Below, piece after piece: positions 9,394 through 19,433 of a DNA stretch of 64,000 bases. Every line of letters starts with the position of its first letter. The first letter of the stretch is position 1. The DNA is from Lewinellaceae bacterium (GTDB lineage: Bacteria; Bacteroidota; Bacteroidia; Chitinophagales; Saprospiraceae). The notes beneath the pieces were generated by a model. That model searched no databases. It was not told where the DNA came from and saw only the letters and a program-made list of their open reading frames with translations. Where the stretch lies: NCBI GenBank assembly GCA_016708875.1, contig JADJFA010000001.1, positions 62,001 through 126,000 of the forward strand, given 5' to 3'. Position numbers and translations under genes: made by a program.

Positions 9394-9882
9394 CTATTTA
9401 TCCGTTGGATTCTTCTTATTATTCAACAACATTTCAATGGTTTTGGCAAGGCGATTTTGTCTGGTTTCGGGGCGTTTTGCCTCATTGATCCACTGCACAT
9501 ATTCCTTGCGATGGGTATAGGAAAGTTTGTCGTAAAGAGCTTTGGCTTCTGGATTTTGCTGGAATAAATCGGCAAGTTCGGCAGGCACTTCTACCACACG
9601 CTCCTCGGTATCCCGCTGTACGGTAACGCGTACTGTATCCCCGGCATTTTTGCCAATCAGTTTGCGGATGTCTTTTCGCACAAGGAGAAAGTGGCAATGG
9701 TGGCCCATTTTGGCGAGACTGCCCCTATACGGCACACCATCGTAAGTGACTTTTACCTTCACTTGTCCACGCACACCATAGACTTCTTGTACGTCGTAGG
9801 GGAAATTGACGGAAAGTGCCTCTATGCCTTCCACAGCATCCAAAACTGCATCAAACTCCAATAGGTCGTTCATGTCCAACAT
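9394..9882 (-). CDS. DUF1905/YdeI-OmdA-like protein
   Basis: A 162-residue protein. Its N-terminal DUF1905 beta-barrel-like domain (VKVTYDGVPYRGSLAKMG, LVRKDIRKLIGKNAGDTV) is followed by the helical OmdA/YdeI segment (LYDKLSYTHRKEYVQWINEA, RLAKTIEMLL). OmdA-type proteins have been linked to bacteriocin protection, but this family is poorly characterised and I infer no specific role. The start chosen at 9882 uses an ATG overlapping the upstream stop as TAATG, implying translational coupling to the outer-membrane protein gene; an internal ATG at 9873 is also possible. Confidence 0.85.
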   Translation of the reverse strand: MLDMNDLLEFDAVLDAVEGIEALSVNFPYDVQEVYGVRGQVKVKVTYDGVPYRGSLAKMGHHCHFLLVRKDIRKLIGKNAGDTVRVTVQRDTEERVVEVPAELADLFQQNPEAKALYDKLSYTHRKEYVQWINEAKRPETRQNRLAKTIEMLLNNKKNPTDK

Positions 9883-10493
9883 TATAGTCCGTAGGATAAC
9901 GTGACTGCCCAAGAAGCATTTTTCAACTCGCCAAACGAATCTTTCACTGTTTGTGCGTCTACTTTCTGAAGACCACGTGAAAGCCGGAAGTGTAAACCAA
10001 GGCCGCCAAAATCAATACCCGTACCTGCGTGCCAGCCGAAGTCGAATTTTTCAAAATCCTCCTTAGCCAAGGCGTCTGGAATGCCCTCGATGGACCCATC
10101 GGCGGTAGCGAGTAAAGAGGCGTATCCTCCGGCATGGAGGTTTATGAACCCAAGCAAGCGATACTCGATCGAGAGCGGCAGTTCGATATAGTTGATCTTG
10201 AAATCCGTGCGGTCGCCATTGGCAAAATCATACGCGCCGCCTTTGGTTGTGAAAAGCAGTTCGGGGCGCAGCGATATGCGGCCTTTGAGAAGAGCTATTT
10301 GCATAAAGCCGCCGCCAGTGATGCCAATGCGCGATTTTTTATCTGTGGCCATGGCATCATCATATAGGTTAGAGCCATTTACACCCGCCTTGAAACCAAA
10401 ACGAAACCTCCCATCGGTCATTTGGGCGTTCAGAGCGCAAATTCCGCCCAACAAGAAAATGGATAGCAAAAGGAGTCTGTAGTTCGTTTTCAT
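9882..10493 (-). CDS. Outer-membrane beta-barrel protein (PorT-like family)
   Basis: About 203 residues. A signal peptide (MKTNYRLLLLSIFLLGGICA, cleaved near LNAQ) is followed by alternating beta strands beginning FRFGFKAGVNGSNLYDD, a typical opening of small Bacteroidota outer-membrane barrels, with a GG-rich turn (FDFGWHAGTGIDFGGLGLHF) and a final aromatic-rich strand. The ATG at 10493 fits the signal peptide better than the longer in-frame start at 10529. Ligand or role is unknown. It is the first gene of the operon with the OmdA-like and FAH genes. Confidence 0.8.
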   Translation of the reverse strand: MKTNYRLLLLSIFLLGGICALNAQMTDGRFRFGFKAGVNGSNLYDDAMATDKKSRIGITGGGFMQIALLKGRISLRPELLFTTKGGAYDFANGDRTDFKINYIELPLSIEYRLLGFINLHAGGYASLLATADGSIEGIPDALAKEDFEKFDFGWHAGTGIDFGGLGLHFRLSRGLQKVDAQTVKDSFGELKNASWAVTLSYGL

Positions 10494-10562
10494 AATCGAT
10501 TGGGAATGTTTTTGTACAAACCCAGACAAATGTAGGTTGGAATTTTGGAACTAAATGAAAAG

Positions 10563-10600
10563 AAAAAGGCCGAAAGCGCGTCTCCGCAATCGGCCTTTTT
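10563..10600. terminator. Rho-independent terminator
   Basis: AAAAAGGCCGA (10563-10573) pairs with TCGGCCTTTTT (10590-10600). It lies just past the stop of the minus-strand pseudouridine synthase gene, with U-rich ends in either direction. Confidence 0.85.
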
Positions 10601-10605
10601 TGAAC

Positions 10606-12117
10606 TTATTCTGTGGGATCGCCACCCGTGGATTCTTCTGCATCTTCTCCTTCCTCGCCCTTTTTCTTTTTGCCAGTAGAAGGATGCCCGGTAAAGTGCT
10701 TGAGCATAATGACCTCGCGCTGGGTGAGTTCGCGGAATTTGCCGCGCTCGAGGTCTTTTTTAGTCAAACCTGCGAAATAAAATCGGTCAAGTTTGAAAAT
10801 CTCATAACCCAGGGTCTCAAAAATCCGGCGCACCACACGGTTGCGACCTGAACTGATTTCAAGCTCCACAATATCCCGCTCTGGGTGGTCTTCTGAAAAA
10901 CGGATCCAGTTGACTTCCATGAGACCGTCTTCGAGTTCCACACCCCGTTCAATGTGTTCCAAATCCGCTGGTGTGAGGCCGCGACGTAAGCCTACTCGAT
11001 ATTGTTTCTGTACCGCAAAACTTGGATGAGTGAGTTTTTGCGCCAATTCGCCATCATTGGTCAAAAGCACCAGACCTGTGGTATCACGGTCTAAGCGACC
11101 AACGGGGAATATACGCTCTGGAAAGCTGGAGTCTACAATGTCAATTACAGTAGGTCTGCCACGATCATCGTCGGTAGTCGTGATGACATTTTTTGGCTTG
11201 TTCAACAGCACATAAACCAGGCGCTCCTGCACTTTCATCAGTTTGCTGTCGCAAATGACAATATCACCCGGCTGAATGCGGTAGAATGGTTCTTTTTTTA
11301 CTTCACCATTCACGGTTACTTTTCCAGCCTCAACGTAATCAACTGCTTTACGGCGAGACGAAAGCCCGCAATGCGCCAAATATTTGTTCAAAGGCATCCC
11401 CTCCCCAGTTGGAAGATTGGGCTTTGGTTTCCGTTCAATAAAGAAATCGTCTTTTTTACGGAATGGTTTTCTGCCGAAGTTGCCACCGCCGCCGCCACTC
11501 CGTTGTTGGTAGGGCCTGCGCTCGTAGTTGCCACCGCCGCCTTGACCACCTCCTTGACTGCGATCCTGGTATGGCCTGCGCTCATAGTTGCCGCCACCAC
11601 CTTGGCCACCTCCGCCTTGTTGACTACGGTCCTGCCAGGGTTTGCGCTCGTAATTGCCGCCACTACCCTGCTGACCACCGCCACCTTGACTACGATCCTG
11701 CCAAGGCTTGCGTTCGTAATTGCCGCCGCTACCTTGTTGTCCGCCACCTTGTTGACTACGATCCTGCCAAGGCTTGCGTTCGTAATTGCCGCCGCTACCT
11801 TGTTGTCCGCCACCTTGTTGGCTGCGATCTTGCCAGGGTTTGCGTTCGTAATTGCCGCCACTACCTTGTTGTCCGCCACCTTGTTGGCTGCGATCTTGCC
11901 AGGGTTTGCGTTCGTAATTGCCACCACCTTGACTGCGGTCTTGCCAGGGTTTACGCTCGAAAGCACCGCCTTCCCGACCTCTGTCGGGACGTTCAACAGG
12001 CCTGTCCGGTTTTTCGGCAAATGGGTCTTCATTTTGTTCGGATTTCGTTCGCTCTTCCAGCGAAGGATCCACGTCCGGCTTGGAAAGGCGCGGACGGCGC
12101 TTTTTTTCTTCTTCCAT
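10606..12117 (-). CDS. RsuA/RluB-family pseudouridine synthase with long repetitive N-terminal extension
   Basis: A 503-residue protein that isomerises uridine to pseudouridine in rRNA. The C-terminal half holds an S4 RNA-binding domain (PLNKYLAHCGLSSRRKAVDY, VTVNGEV) and the RsuA/RluB catalytic domain with VGRLDRDTTGLVLLTND (catalytic Asp) and ISSGRNRVVRRIF. The first 230 or so residues are hydrophilic: a charged lead followed by a run of ERKPWQDRSQ units joined by Gly/Gln-rich linkers. Such Arg/Gly-rich tails suggest extra, disordered RNA contacts (inference). The ATG at 12117 (MEEEKKRRPRL) is preferred to the longer start at 12171. It follows the cyclase gene by 104 bp and is followed by a terminator hairpin. 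Confidence 0.9.
   Translation of the reverse strand: MEEEKKRRPRLSKPDVDPSLEERTKSEQNEDPFAEKPDRPVERPDRGREGGAFERKPWQDRSQGGGNYERKPWQDRSQQGGGQQGSGGNYERKPWQDRSQQGGGQQGSGGNYERKPWQDRSQQGGGQQGSGGNYERKPWQDRSQGGGGQQGSGGNYERKPWQDRSQQGGGGQGGGGNYERRPYQDRSQGGGQGGGGNYERRPYQQRSGGGGGNFGRKPFRKKDDFFIERKPKPNLPTGEGMPLNKYLAHCGLSSRRKAVDYVEAGKVTVNGEVKKEPFYRIQPGDIVICDSKLMKVQERLVYVLLNKPKNVITTTDDDRGRPTVIDIVDSSFPERIFPVGRLDRDTTGLVLLTNDGELAQKLTHPSFAVQKQYRVGLRRGLTPADLEHIERGVELEDGLMEVNWIRFSEDHPERDIVELEISSGRNRVVRRIFETLGYEIFKLDRFYFAGLTKKDLERGKFRELTQREVIMLKHFTGHPSTGKKKKGEEGEDAEESTGGDPTE
11480..11970 (-). repeat. Coding tandem repeat in the pseudouridine synthase N-terminus
   Basis: About eight tandem units of roughly 45-66 bp encode ERKPWQDRSQ or ERRPYQDRSQ followed by Gly/Gln linkers. 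The four central units are nearly identical at the DNA level, so copy number may vary. The repeats also keep long opposite-strand frames open, which I treat as shadows. Confidence 0.9.
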
Positions 12118-12221
12118 TGAAAGCGGTTGTTGTTGTTGGTATTGAACTGCTGCTATGATTCTGGGGCACAAATTTCCGTTTTTTCCTCGGAACCGCCGCA
12201 GGGAATGGCTTTTATTTTAAG

Positions 12222-15200
12222 CTAATGTTCTCGTTCCAATTCTTCCAGGCGAACTTTATAGATGTGTTGAGGGGTACGGGCATACATAGCACGATAAAGT
12301 GCAACAGCCCGAAGATGGTGGGGAGTAGGGTTGTCTGCCACTCGGCGAAGTTCAAAATGTACTGCGGCCTCCTCACGCTCGGTGCGCACAAGGCTGAGCA
12401 TTTGCTGTAGTTGGCGTATTGCCTCGGGGCGGTTGCCTTCGGTAATGATGACTTGAGCACGTAGGATGTTGGCGCCAAACGTAAGCTCGGCATTGCCCAA
12501 GGCAAGCGCGATGTCGCGGCCTTCTTCCACATATTGCCTTGCAGAAGCCACTTCTCCTGCCTGAATGTGTACAAGGCCTTTTTCAATGAGGGAGTAGCCC
12601 AACACGAGCCGGTTGCCCATTTCGCGGGCATGGTCAATAGCTTCGTTGTAATAGCGGATGCTCCGGGGGTAGTCGCCTTTATAAAACCAGGTATCACCCA
12701 AGGTATTGAGCGCTTTGGCGATGCCTTTTTTGTAATTGAGTTCGCGGCTAAGTGCCAGATTTTGCTCTAAATATTCAATGGCCCGGTCAAAATCACCCAT
12801 TACTGAAAGCAGGTCGCCAATGAGGCCACAAGCAATGGCTAGACCCTGTTTGTCACCCAGTTCGCGCACGAGTTGAAGATCGCGCTCGAAGTTTTGCATG
12901 GCTTTGGCGTAATCTCCTTTCCGTTCCCAAACGGAACCAATGGAACCAATACAAATGGTCATAAAGAGTTTGTTGCCCAATTCTTCAGAGAGGGCCAGGC
13001 CGCGCTCAAGACAAAGAAGTGCGGAGTCCAGCGAACCTTTTTCAAGGTTGATGATGCCGAGGTTGGTGTACAAGGTTGTGAGGCCCTGCTTATCGCCTGC
13101 ACGTTGCGCAATGTCTAATTGTTCTTCAAGCCAACGGATGCCTTCATCATAGTGGCCCTGGTTCATGAAGATGAGACCCAGGTTGGCGACAATGGCCGCA
13201 TTCTCCGCCTCACGCCCATTAGCCCGGTTGATCTCAATGGCTTTTGCAAACCAACTTTTGGCCGATTCGTAACTGCCCTGCCGAAAAAAGAGCGTACCAA
13301 GGTTGCCATAGGTTTTGGCAGTTCCGACGGGATCTTTGGCAAAGTCAAAAAACGTAGAGGCCACATCGAGGTGCTTTTTGGCTTCCACATAATCTCCCCG
13401 AAGCATACGCAACTGCCCCAATCGGCGATTGGCGCGTCCGATGAGCAGCCAGTCGCTCAGATTCTGTGCACGTTTTAGCGCAATCCGGTAGTCTTTTTCT
13501 GCTTCTTCCCATTGGCCCACCAATTCGTGTACGGCCCCTTTTCGAAGTATGAGCCTTATGACTTTTTTGGTGTCCTTTTCCTTGCTCAATAGGTTGGAAA
13601 TCAATTTATCGTAGAACTGCAAGGCTTGCCTGTTCTGATAATTCCGCTGGGCATAGCGGGCCGCTTTTTCAAGGTATTTGTTGGTTTTTTTCTCGTCCTC
13701 TGCTTCGTCGTAATGGAACGCGAGGTCCACATAGCGCTCTTCAGAATTGGGATAGAGTTGTTCTATTGCCTCTGCTATGAGCTGGTGCAGTTCGCGCAAA
13801 CGGGTGCGCAACTGCATATCGTAAGCGGCCTCGCGGAGCAAAGAGTGCCTAAAAATGTATCGCAATTCGTTCATTGCATACCACACTTGCCACTTTTCTG
13901 CCGTTTGTATTTGTTCGCGCAACACCACGTCGAGGTCGCCGTTGCGGCGCGCAAAATCTTCCTGCCGCGCCATTACCGCTGACAATACTGGCAGCTCAAA
14001 TTCACGCCCAATCACCGCAGCCGCTTTCACGGTTTCTTTCACCAGTCCACTCAGGCGGTCAATACGCGCCATCATGATTTCTTTGACGGAATCCGCGATT
14101 TGGAGGTCTTCGTTTTTGAGTTGCAATACCCCTTCGTCGGTCAATTTGAGCAAGTTTGCCTCCCGGAAATATTCGGCCATTTGCTCCACATAAAAGGGGT
14201 TTCCCTGCGTCATGCGGTGGAGCAATTCATAAAGGTCGGGGTGCATGGGGTTTCCCAGCCGAGATTCTGCAAATGATTTAAGATCATCGTTTTGCAGAAA
14301 ATTCAGGTCTACCTCGCAGAAGGGTGCGCCAATCTCTTCCAGTAAATTTTTCTTGAAAACATAGTTCTTGGTGCCATCGTCCTCATAGCGGCTTGTGACC
14401 AAAAACAGCAGCGGGTAAGCCTGTGCCCGCCGGGCGAATTGGGCCAAAAATTCGCGGCTCATATCATCGTACCAGTGCCCGTCTTCCAATTCAATTACCA
14501 CCGGCTGAAGCAGCGATTCGGCCACAAAAAGATTGGCCATCGCTGCAAGGGCGTTTTGGTAACGACCCCGTGCATCGAGCTGCTCCCACAAAGTACCCGG
14601 ATAATTGATACCCACCATGGCAGCCAGGACACTCTGCGTCCGCGCTATTTCGCGGCGCACAGCATCGGCTTCAGGGTGTTGGCTTTCTGTAAGTTCGTAT
14701 TGAAGTTCGAGGAAATTTTGCTCGAAAAGTTCTTTGTTGCGCTCCGGGGTATTTTCGGGGCTTTGGTCAAAATAGTTCTTGAGAAAATAGATAAAGGGGT
14801 TGAACGGCTTGCGCAAAACCTGGTCGCTGGCACAACCGAACCAACTGACGGCCATGGTATCGCGCAGACGACGGCGCAGTTCGTAACTCAGCCGGCTTTT
14901 CCCGATGCCCGCCTCGCCGAAAATATAGGCCATGCCCGCAAAACGGTTTTCGTGCAAGGGCTGCGCAAATTCAAATAGCCGCTCTAAATCCCCTGCCCTC
15001 CCAAAACAGTCGCCCGAAAAACTTGCCTTGCCCGCCAAATTCCGGCCTGTGAGCACGTAGGTCGGCAACTTGTTTTCAAAACCTTTGAAATAGCCGTCGC
15101 CCCGGTAACTAAACTTGAAGTTTCGGTTGCGCGACACATTTTCATCGCTCAATACTTCGCCCCATTCTGCTTGCATCATAAGCCTTGCGCCAAGGTTCAC

Positions 15201-16263
15201 GCGAGCGCCCACTGCTGCGTATTGACATCGTTCTATGCTGCCAATTACTCCTGTGAAAGCCTGTCCGGAAGCCATCCCCACCCGAAAGCGGGCGCCTGTG
15301 AGTTCAGTCAGTTGAGAGAGGTCGTCGCGAACTGCGGCCACAAATTCGAGCGCGCGCTCGGTGTTGTTCTCAAATGCAATCGGCGCACCGAAAAGGCAAA
15401 ACATCACGCCTCCCTTGTCGCCAAAATCAATTTCTTTGAAATAGCCCCCGAAGTTCTCGCTCTGGTCGAGCACAATGGATGCAAAGTGGTCGAGCGACTC
15501 GTGAGAGCGCACTCCTTCAAATGAAATAAATACGCTCACGACGTTGCGGAATTCGCCAATTTGCTGGTTTTCAAATACTTCTTTAGGCAAGAAATCGGCA
15601 GAGACTTTGGCATCGGGCACAGGGAGCACAATTGCCCGCTCGGGAGTATTCGCAGTAGGCTGGTCAGGGTCAATGGCTATTTTGTAAAAACCTTCGCCAA
15701 GATCTTTTACTTCAAAAAGAGCAGGATCGAGCAGACGGAGAAACGCGGTATCTGCTACAGCTTCTAGGCTGTTGGCCTTGGTTTGGGCTTGGGCGCAACC
15801 GTCAATTGGGTCGCCCTGAAAGTAGTAGCCCTTTGCGGCGTTGGCCCACAATACCCCATTCCACCTCCCCTTGGGAGAGGCCAATCTTGATCCCGATATG
15901 GTGTTCCAGGAGAATTGAGTCCGGATTTTTTCGGTTTTGCGAGAAACGTGCAAGGATAGATTGAGCAGAGTTTAAGGCCCCGGTTAAGCCGCCTGTTGCA
16001 CTCGGAAAAATGGCGGTGAAACTATCTCCGGCGAAATAAGGAATAAAGCCACCTTGTTGGTACACCAATTCCACCGTTGGCTGAAAGATGTGATTGAGCA
16101 CATCGGAAAGCTCCTCGGCGCCTACGGGGCCTTTTGCCATGAGCGATTCGGTCAGCCGGGTGAATCCACTCAAATCAACAAACATCGTGCACGCCTGCAG
16201 GCTGCCCTGAAGGATCCCGTTGCGGTAATTTTCCTGGATAAAATGTGGCAGAAAGTGTCTCAA
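12222..16263 (-). CDS. Tandem class III adenylate/guanylate cyclase with AAA ATPase and TPR region (frameshifted)
   Basis: About 1346 residues after correcting one extra base near 15845-15847 (GGCCC), where IGLSQGEVEWGIVG joins NAAKGYYFQGDPIDGC. Domains: cyclase homology domain 1 (about 25-150) with FVDLSGFTRL and YFAGDSFTAIF, keeping both metal-binding Asp; domain 2 (about 235-410) with the first Asp replaced (FISFEGVRS) but the Asn/Arg pair kept (ARVNLGARLM); a P-loop NTPase (FGEAGIGKSRL, about 450) as in AAA_16; then about ten TPRs (about 855-1330) such as NLGTLFFRQGSYESAKSWF. The domain order matches mammalian soluble adenylyl cyclase. It is predicted to make a cyclic nucleotide, with the TPR/ATPase part as sensor. 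No membrane segment is seen. Confidence 0.85.
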
Positions 16264-16309
16264 GAGCGGGTGGATTGGTGATTGGTTTGTTGGTGATTTG
16301 GGGATTTGG

Positions 16310-16419
16310 TTAGGTGGGGATTTGGGGATTTGTTTTGCCAGAGTATGGTATCCATACCTTGCTTCAAGACAATTTGAATTTCAATCTCTGGCAAAACAAA
16401 TCCCCAAATCCCCACCTAA
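16310..16419. repeat. Long inverted repeat, 34-bp perfect stem
   Basis: Positions 16310-16343 and 16386-16419 are exact reverse complements. The stem is built of repeated GATTTGGG words and the 42-nt loop contains its own small palindrome TATGG-TAT-CCATA. It lies between the minus-strand DUF6089 gene and the cyclase gene. It could be a terminator or mRNA-stabilising hairpin but has no clean U tract. Confidence 0.9.
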
Positions 16420-16431
16420 ACAAATCCACAT

Positions 16432-17253
16432 TTATCTCGTGATTCCCGGGCAACGGATGCTGCCAAAATAGTAGTTCAGTCCTATTCCGATCGTGGCATA
16501 AGCATCGTTGTTTTTGCCATTGCCGCGCTGTCTGCCAGGCAATCCAATGGGTGGTTCACCGGAGCGGTCGGCAAAGGCGGCAGCAATGTCGCCACGTTGC
16601 GAACGGATATCACGGATGTCAGCGTAAGTGCCGTGTACATCATCGAGATAGTCTGTAAAAATTTTCCGCCCACTCAACGCGAAATCAAGGCTCCAACGGT
16701 ATGAAAGGTCTATTTTGAACCCTACACCATAGGTAAAAGCGCCTTGGGCAGTGTTGTATTCTTCTCCCCGGAATTGGCCTTCTGTGCCCATTTCACGAAG
16801 ATTATAGGTCTGGCCGTCTAGTTCAGCTTTGGGATTGTACCAGAAAAAAGCAGGGCCTGCAAACATGTACGGGGTAAAAAAATACTCGCGGTGGCCATGT
16901 ACGTAAGGGAAAAAATTGAACTCAAACTGGGCGGTAGCATCCGCGATGGTGCTCCAAAAGTGGAGGTTTCGGCGTTGTTCGTAAATGTTTTTGGAATCGG
17001 AATCGTAGGCGCTGATTTTACCGGCATTTAGTCCTAGACGCACTGCCAGGCGGTCGTTGAGGTTGTATCGCCCACCTAAGCCACCTGCAAGATGGAGGCG
17101 GTTGACGCGAAAGTTGGTGTTCAAATCACCAAAATAATTGGAAGCCCCGAGCCAGCCCCCTACTTCCCAGCCGCGCATTTGAGCGAATGAAGTTTGACTT
17201 GAAAGCATGACGCCACAAATAAGCAGCGCACAGAATCGCAGATGTTTGTTCAT
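16432..17253 (-). CDS. DUF6089-family outer-membrane protein
   Basis: A 273-residue predicted outer-membrane barrel. A signal peptide (to about residue 24, SSQTSFAQ) is followed by WEVGGWLGASNYFGDLN, RVNRLHLAGGLGGRYNLN and later strands ending AYATIGIGLNYYFG, a pattern I recognise as the DUF6089 family, common beside T9SS and gliding genes in Bacteroidota. Function is not established; a structural or assembly role in the envelope is likely. The gene stands alone, with a full-consensus -7 box about 70 bp upstream and a 34-bp hairpin downstream. Confidence 0.8.
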   Translation of the reverse strand: MNKHLRFCALLICGVMLSSQTSFAQMRGWEVGGWLGASNYFGDLNTNFRVNRLHLAGGLGGRYNLNDRLAVRLGLNAGKISAYDSDSKNIYEQRRNLHFWSTIADATAQFEFNFFPYVHGHREYFFTPYMFAGPAFFWYNPKAELDGQTYNLREMGTEGQFRGEEYNTAQGAFTYGVGFKIDLSYRWSLDFALSGRKIFTDYLDDVHGTYADIRDIRSQRGDIAAAFADRSGEPPIGLPGRQRGNGKNNDAYATIGIGLNYYFGSIRCPGITR

Positions 17254-17320
17254 TTAAATCGAAATTTTTGGATTTTGGTTTTTGACGAGATTGCTTTTGA
17301 AAAGGATGCTTTTCGGCCCG

Positions 17321-17328
17321 CAAAAGTA
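17321..17328 (-). promoter_or_regulatory. Putative -7 box for the DUF6089 gene
   Basis: The minus strand reads TACTTTTG, matching TAnnTTTG, 68 bases upstream of the ATG, and is embedded in CCCG...CGGG flanks. Confidence 0.5.
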
Positions 17329-17405
17329 CGCGGGTTTTTTGACGCATTCTTTCGTTTTTCAGCCGTTCCCGCCAAAAACGTGCCGAAGGGGAATATGTTA
17401 TGGGC

Positions 17406-18385
17406 TTAGTACACCAAACCGACTTTCTCCCGGATGGCATCCAGGGTTTCTACGAGGTCAAGCGTGAAATCAAGTGGAAGGGTCTCGCTTTCAAACAATT
17501 CGTTTTCAAGACATTGCATCACATGAGCAGCTTCATAGAAATAACCTCGACCTATATAAGGGATATCCAGCTCGCGGAAAGACTCTTGCCTGCCCTCGTA
17601 GTGAGAAACGGTGATTTTTTGGGTGTGGTGCCAGCGTGGGTGCAAGAAAATAGTCCCCTCCGTTCCATACAAATGTGCACCGAGCGATGTATTGGCTGCG
17701 ATAGTAGAATGGCCTAACGCGAGTCGGCCACGAGGATATTGAAAGGTAAAAGCACAGGATTCGTCCACATCGGTTGTGGTGAAAGTGGCCGCCGCACAAA
17801 TATTTTCAGCCTCGGGTTTTCCAAAAAAGGAAAGCGCAAGCAAAGCGGGATAAATGCCCAGATCCAACAGCGAACCTGCCCCCAGATTTTTATCAAACAC
17901 CCGCGAAGCTCGATCGAAGGGCATTTTGAACCCAAATCGGCCTTAATGGTATGCAATTCGCCAATTTCGCCCTGCTCGACCATTTGAAAAACCTGTTCGA
18001 TGGCAGGGATGAACCGCGTCCAAAGGCCTTCCATCAGAAAAACCCGGTTGCGACGGGCGGCGCCGACCATGCGACGGGCTTCGGCCATGTTCATCGCAAA
18101 GGGTTTTTCACATAATACCGGAAGACCGTTCTCCAGACAAAGCAGGGTATTTTCGCAATGAAAAGGATGGGGCGTGGCAACATATACCACATCCAAATCC
18201 GGGCAGTGTACGATGTCCTCGTAGCGGCTATAAACGTGCGTTGCACCAAATTCGGCAGCAAATGCCGCTGCGCGTTCCTGCGAAGTAGAAGCCACGGCGT
18301 GGAGCCGGGCATTGGGCAGCAGGCGAAGGTCGTCGGCAAATTGCCGGGCTATTTTTCCGAGTCCTATGATTCCCCAGTTTGTCAT
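17406..18385 (-). CDS. Gfo/Idh/MocA-family oxidoreductase (frameshifted)
   Basis: About 326 residues after restoring one missing base near 17932-17935, where IKADLG should read on into FKMPFDRASRVFDKNLGAGS. The N-terminal Rossmann fold shows WGIIGLGKIARQFADDL (NAD(P)-binding GxGxIA) and the family signature VLCEKPFAMNMAEAR with EKP; VATPHPFH and EGLWTRFIPA follow; the C-terminal half starts LLDLGIYPALLALSFFG with DLGIY. Members oxidise or reduce sugar-like or dihydrodiol substrates, and this form resembles the dimeric dihydrodiol dehydrogenase branch. The start at 18385 (MTNWGIIG) fits the fold. It is divergent from the DoxX gene. Confidence 0.9.
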
Positions 18386-18487
18386 GAAGTGATGGAGCGA
18401 TAAAGTGAGTGATAGAGATGGAGTGCCAAAGGTCGTTGATTGCGCCAAATGTCGCGGCCCAAACAAGTTAGGTTTGTTATTAGTGGA

Positions 18488-18495
18488 TATTTTTG
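18488..18495 (+). promoter_or_regulatory. Putative -7 box for the DoxX-like gene
   Basis: TATTTTTG matches TAnnTTTG, 50 bp before the ATG at 18545 in the divergent gap. A TTTG lies 14-15 bp upstream, shorter than the usual -33/-7 spacing. Confidence 0.35.
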
Positions 18496-18544
18496 GCGAG
18501 AAATTGCTTGTTCGCACTTTTGGGCTTTCAAAATTCAAAACGAT

Positions 18545-18934
18545 ATGATCCGCAATTATCTCCCTGTAGCACTTCGCTTTATCGCCGCTGCAATTCTTGC
18601 CCAAACCCTCTTTTTCAAATTTACAGGCGCAGAAGAAAGTGTCTGGATTTTCCAGCAACTCGGCGTGGAACCCTGGGGCCGCATCGGGAGCGGGGTGGCC
18701 GAACTGGTTTGCGCTGTCCTTTTGCTAATTCCGCGCACCGCCTGGCTGGGCGCATTGGGCGGACTCGGCGTAATGAGCGGCGCCCTTGTTTCGCACCTTT
18801 TCATTTTGGGCGTTGAGGTGAAAGGGGATGGTGGCTTGTTGTTTACTCTTGCTTTGGTGGTGTTTGTTTGCTGCGCGGTTACACTTTGGCTGCGGCGATC
18901 GGAGATGAAGGCGTTTGTTTTTCGAAACAGATAG
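18545..18934 (+). CDS. DoxX-like small integral membrane protein
   Basis: A 129-residue inner-membrane protein with four hydrophobic segments: LPVALRFIAAAILAQTLFFK, IGSGVAELVCAVLLLI, WLGALGGLGVMSGALVSHLF and LLFTLALVVFVCCAVTL. Length, the KFTGAEESV loop and the basic C-terminus fit the DoxX/DoxD family, whose biochemical role is mostly unsettled. The ATG at 18545 (MIRNYLP) places the first segment normally; a longer in-frame start at 18440 would add an unlikely leader. It is followed by a very long perfect hairpin. Confidence 0.8.
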   Translation: MIRNYLPVALRFIAAAILAQTLFFKFTGAEESVWIFQQLGVEPWGRIGSGVAELVCAVLLLIPRTAWLGALGGLGVMSGALVSHLFILGVEVKGDGGLLFTLALVVFVCCAVTLWLRRSEMKAFVFRNR

Positions 18935-18959
18935 TCCTTTTACTTCATAGTCCTTTTTT

Positions 18960-19032
18960 GAAACACATAGGCACAGTAGGACACATAGTCATAAAAATCA
19001 TGACTATGTGTCCTACTGTGCCTATGTGTTTC
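18960..19032. repeat. Perfect 33-bp inverted repeat (hairpin)
   Basis: Positions 18960-18992 and 19000-19032 are exact reverse complements with a 7-nt loop. The arms consist of repeated words such as ACACATAG. It lies 25 bp after the DoxX-like stop codon. Confidence 0.95.
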
Positions 19033-19184
19033 ATTTTTTATGACTAAAAGTGAAACCTCCCGGAATTAGCCCCCGTCTATTCCCGCATCGCAAAGAGAAG
19101 ATGGTCGCTTTGGTAAAATCTTAAGCACATCTGCATCCCGCGCAATACAAATCCTCCACCAACAACAATCTTAATTTTATTGCT

Positions 19185-19289
19185 ATGAGCGCTACAGGCA
19201 TCAACGATATAGTTGTCCCCACCTTCATCTTCCTGACCGGAGCCGTTTTGTTCTTTCGCATGCTGAAACGGCAAGAGCAACAGGATTGA
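19185..19289 (+). CDS. Single-pass membrane microprotein (34 aa)
   Basis: The short frame MSATGINDIVVPTFIFLTGA continues with VLFFRMLKRQEQQD: one hydrophobic helix followed by a basic/polar tail. It is too short for reliable homology. The coding case rests on the membrane-helix pattern and an otherwise empty 400-bp gap between the hairpin and the gene at 19434. A similar microprotein lies at 24680. Function unknown. Confidence 0.45.
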   Translation: MSATGINDIVVPTFIFLTGAVLFFRMLKRQEQQD

Positions 19290-19433
19290 TTGTTCCGATC
19301 ACAATTCGTACCCTCCTTTTTACAACTCGTGACAAAAACATTGGCGGCATGCACTAGGCACCATGAACTTTGTCCTGCCAATTGAAACAAACCCCGCTAG
19401 ATTACACAAAATCAACACTTTAATTTCTTAAGC

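Noticed and set aside
11371..12158. Two long plus-strand frames opposite the pseudouridine synthase
   Set aside because: They arise from the repeat region of the minus-strand gene, are low-complexity (Thr/Ala/Leu or Arg/His-rich) and match no protein family.
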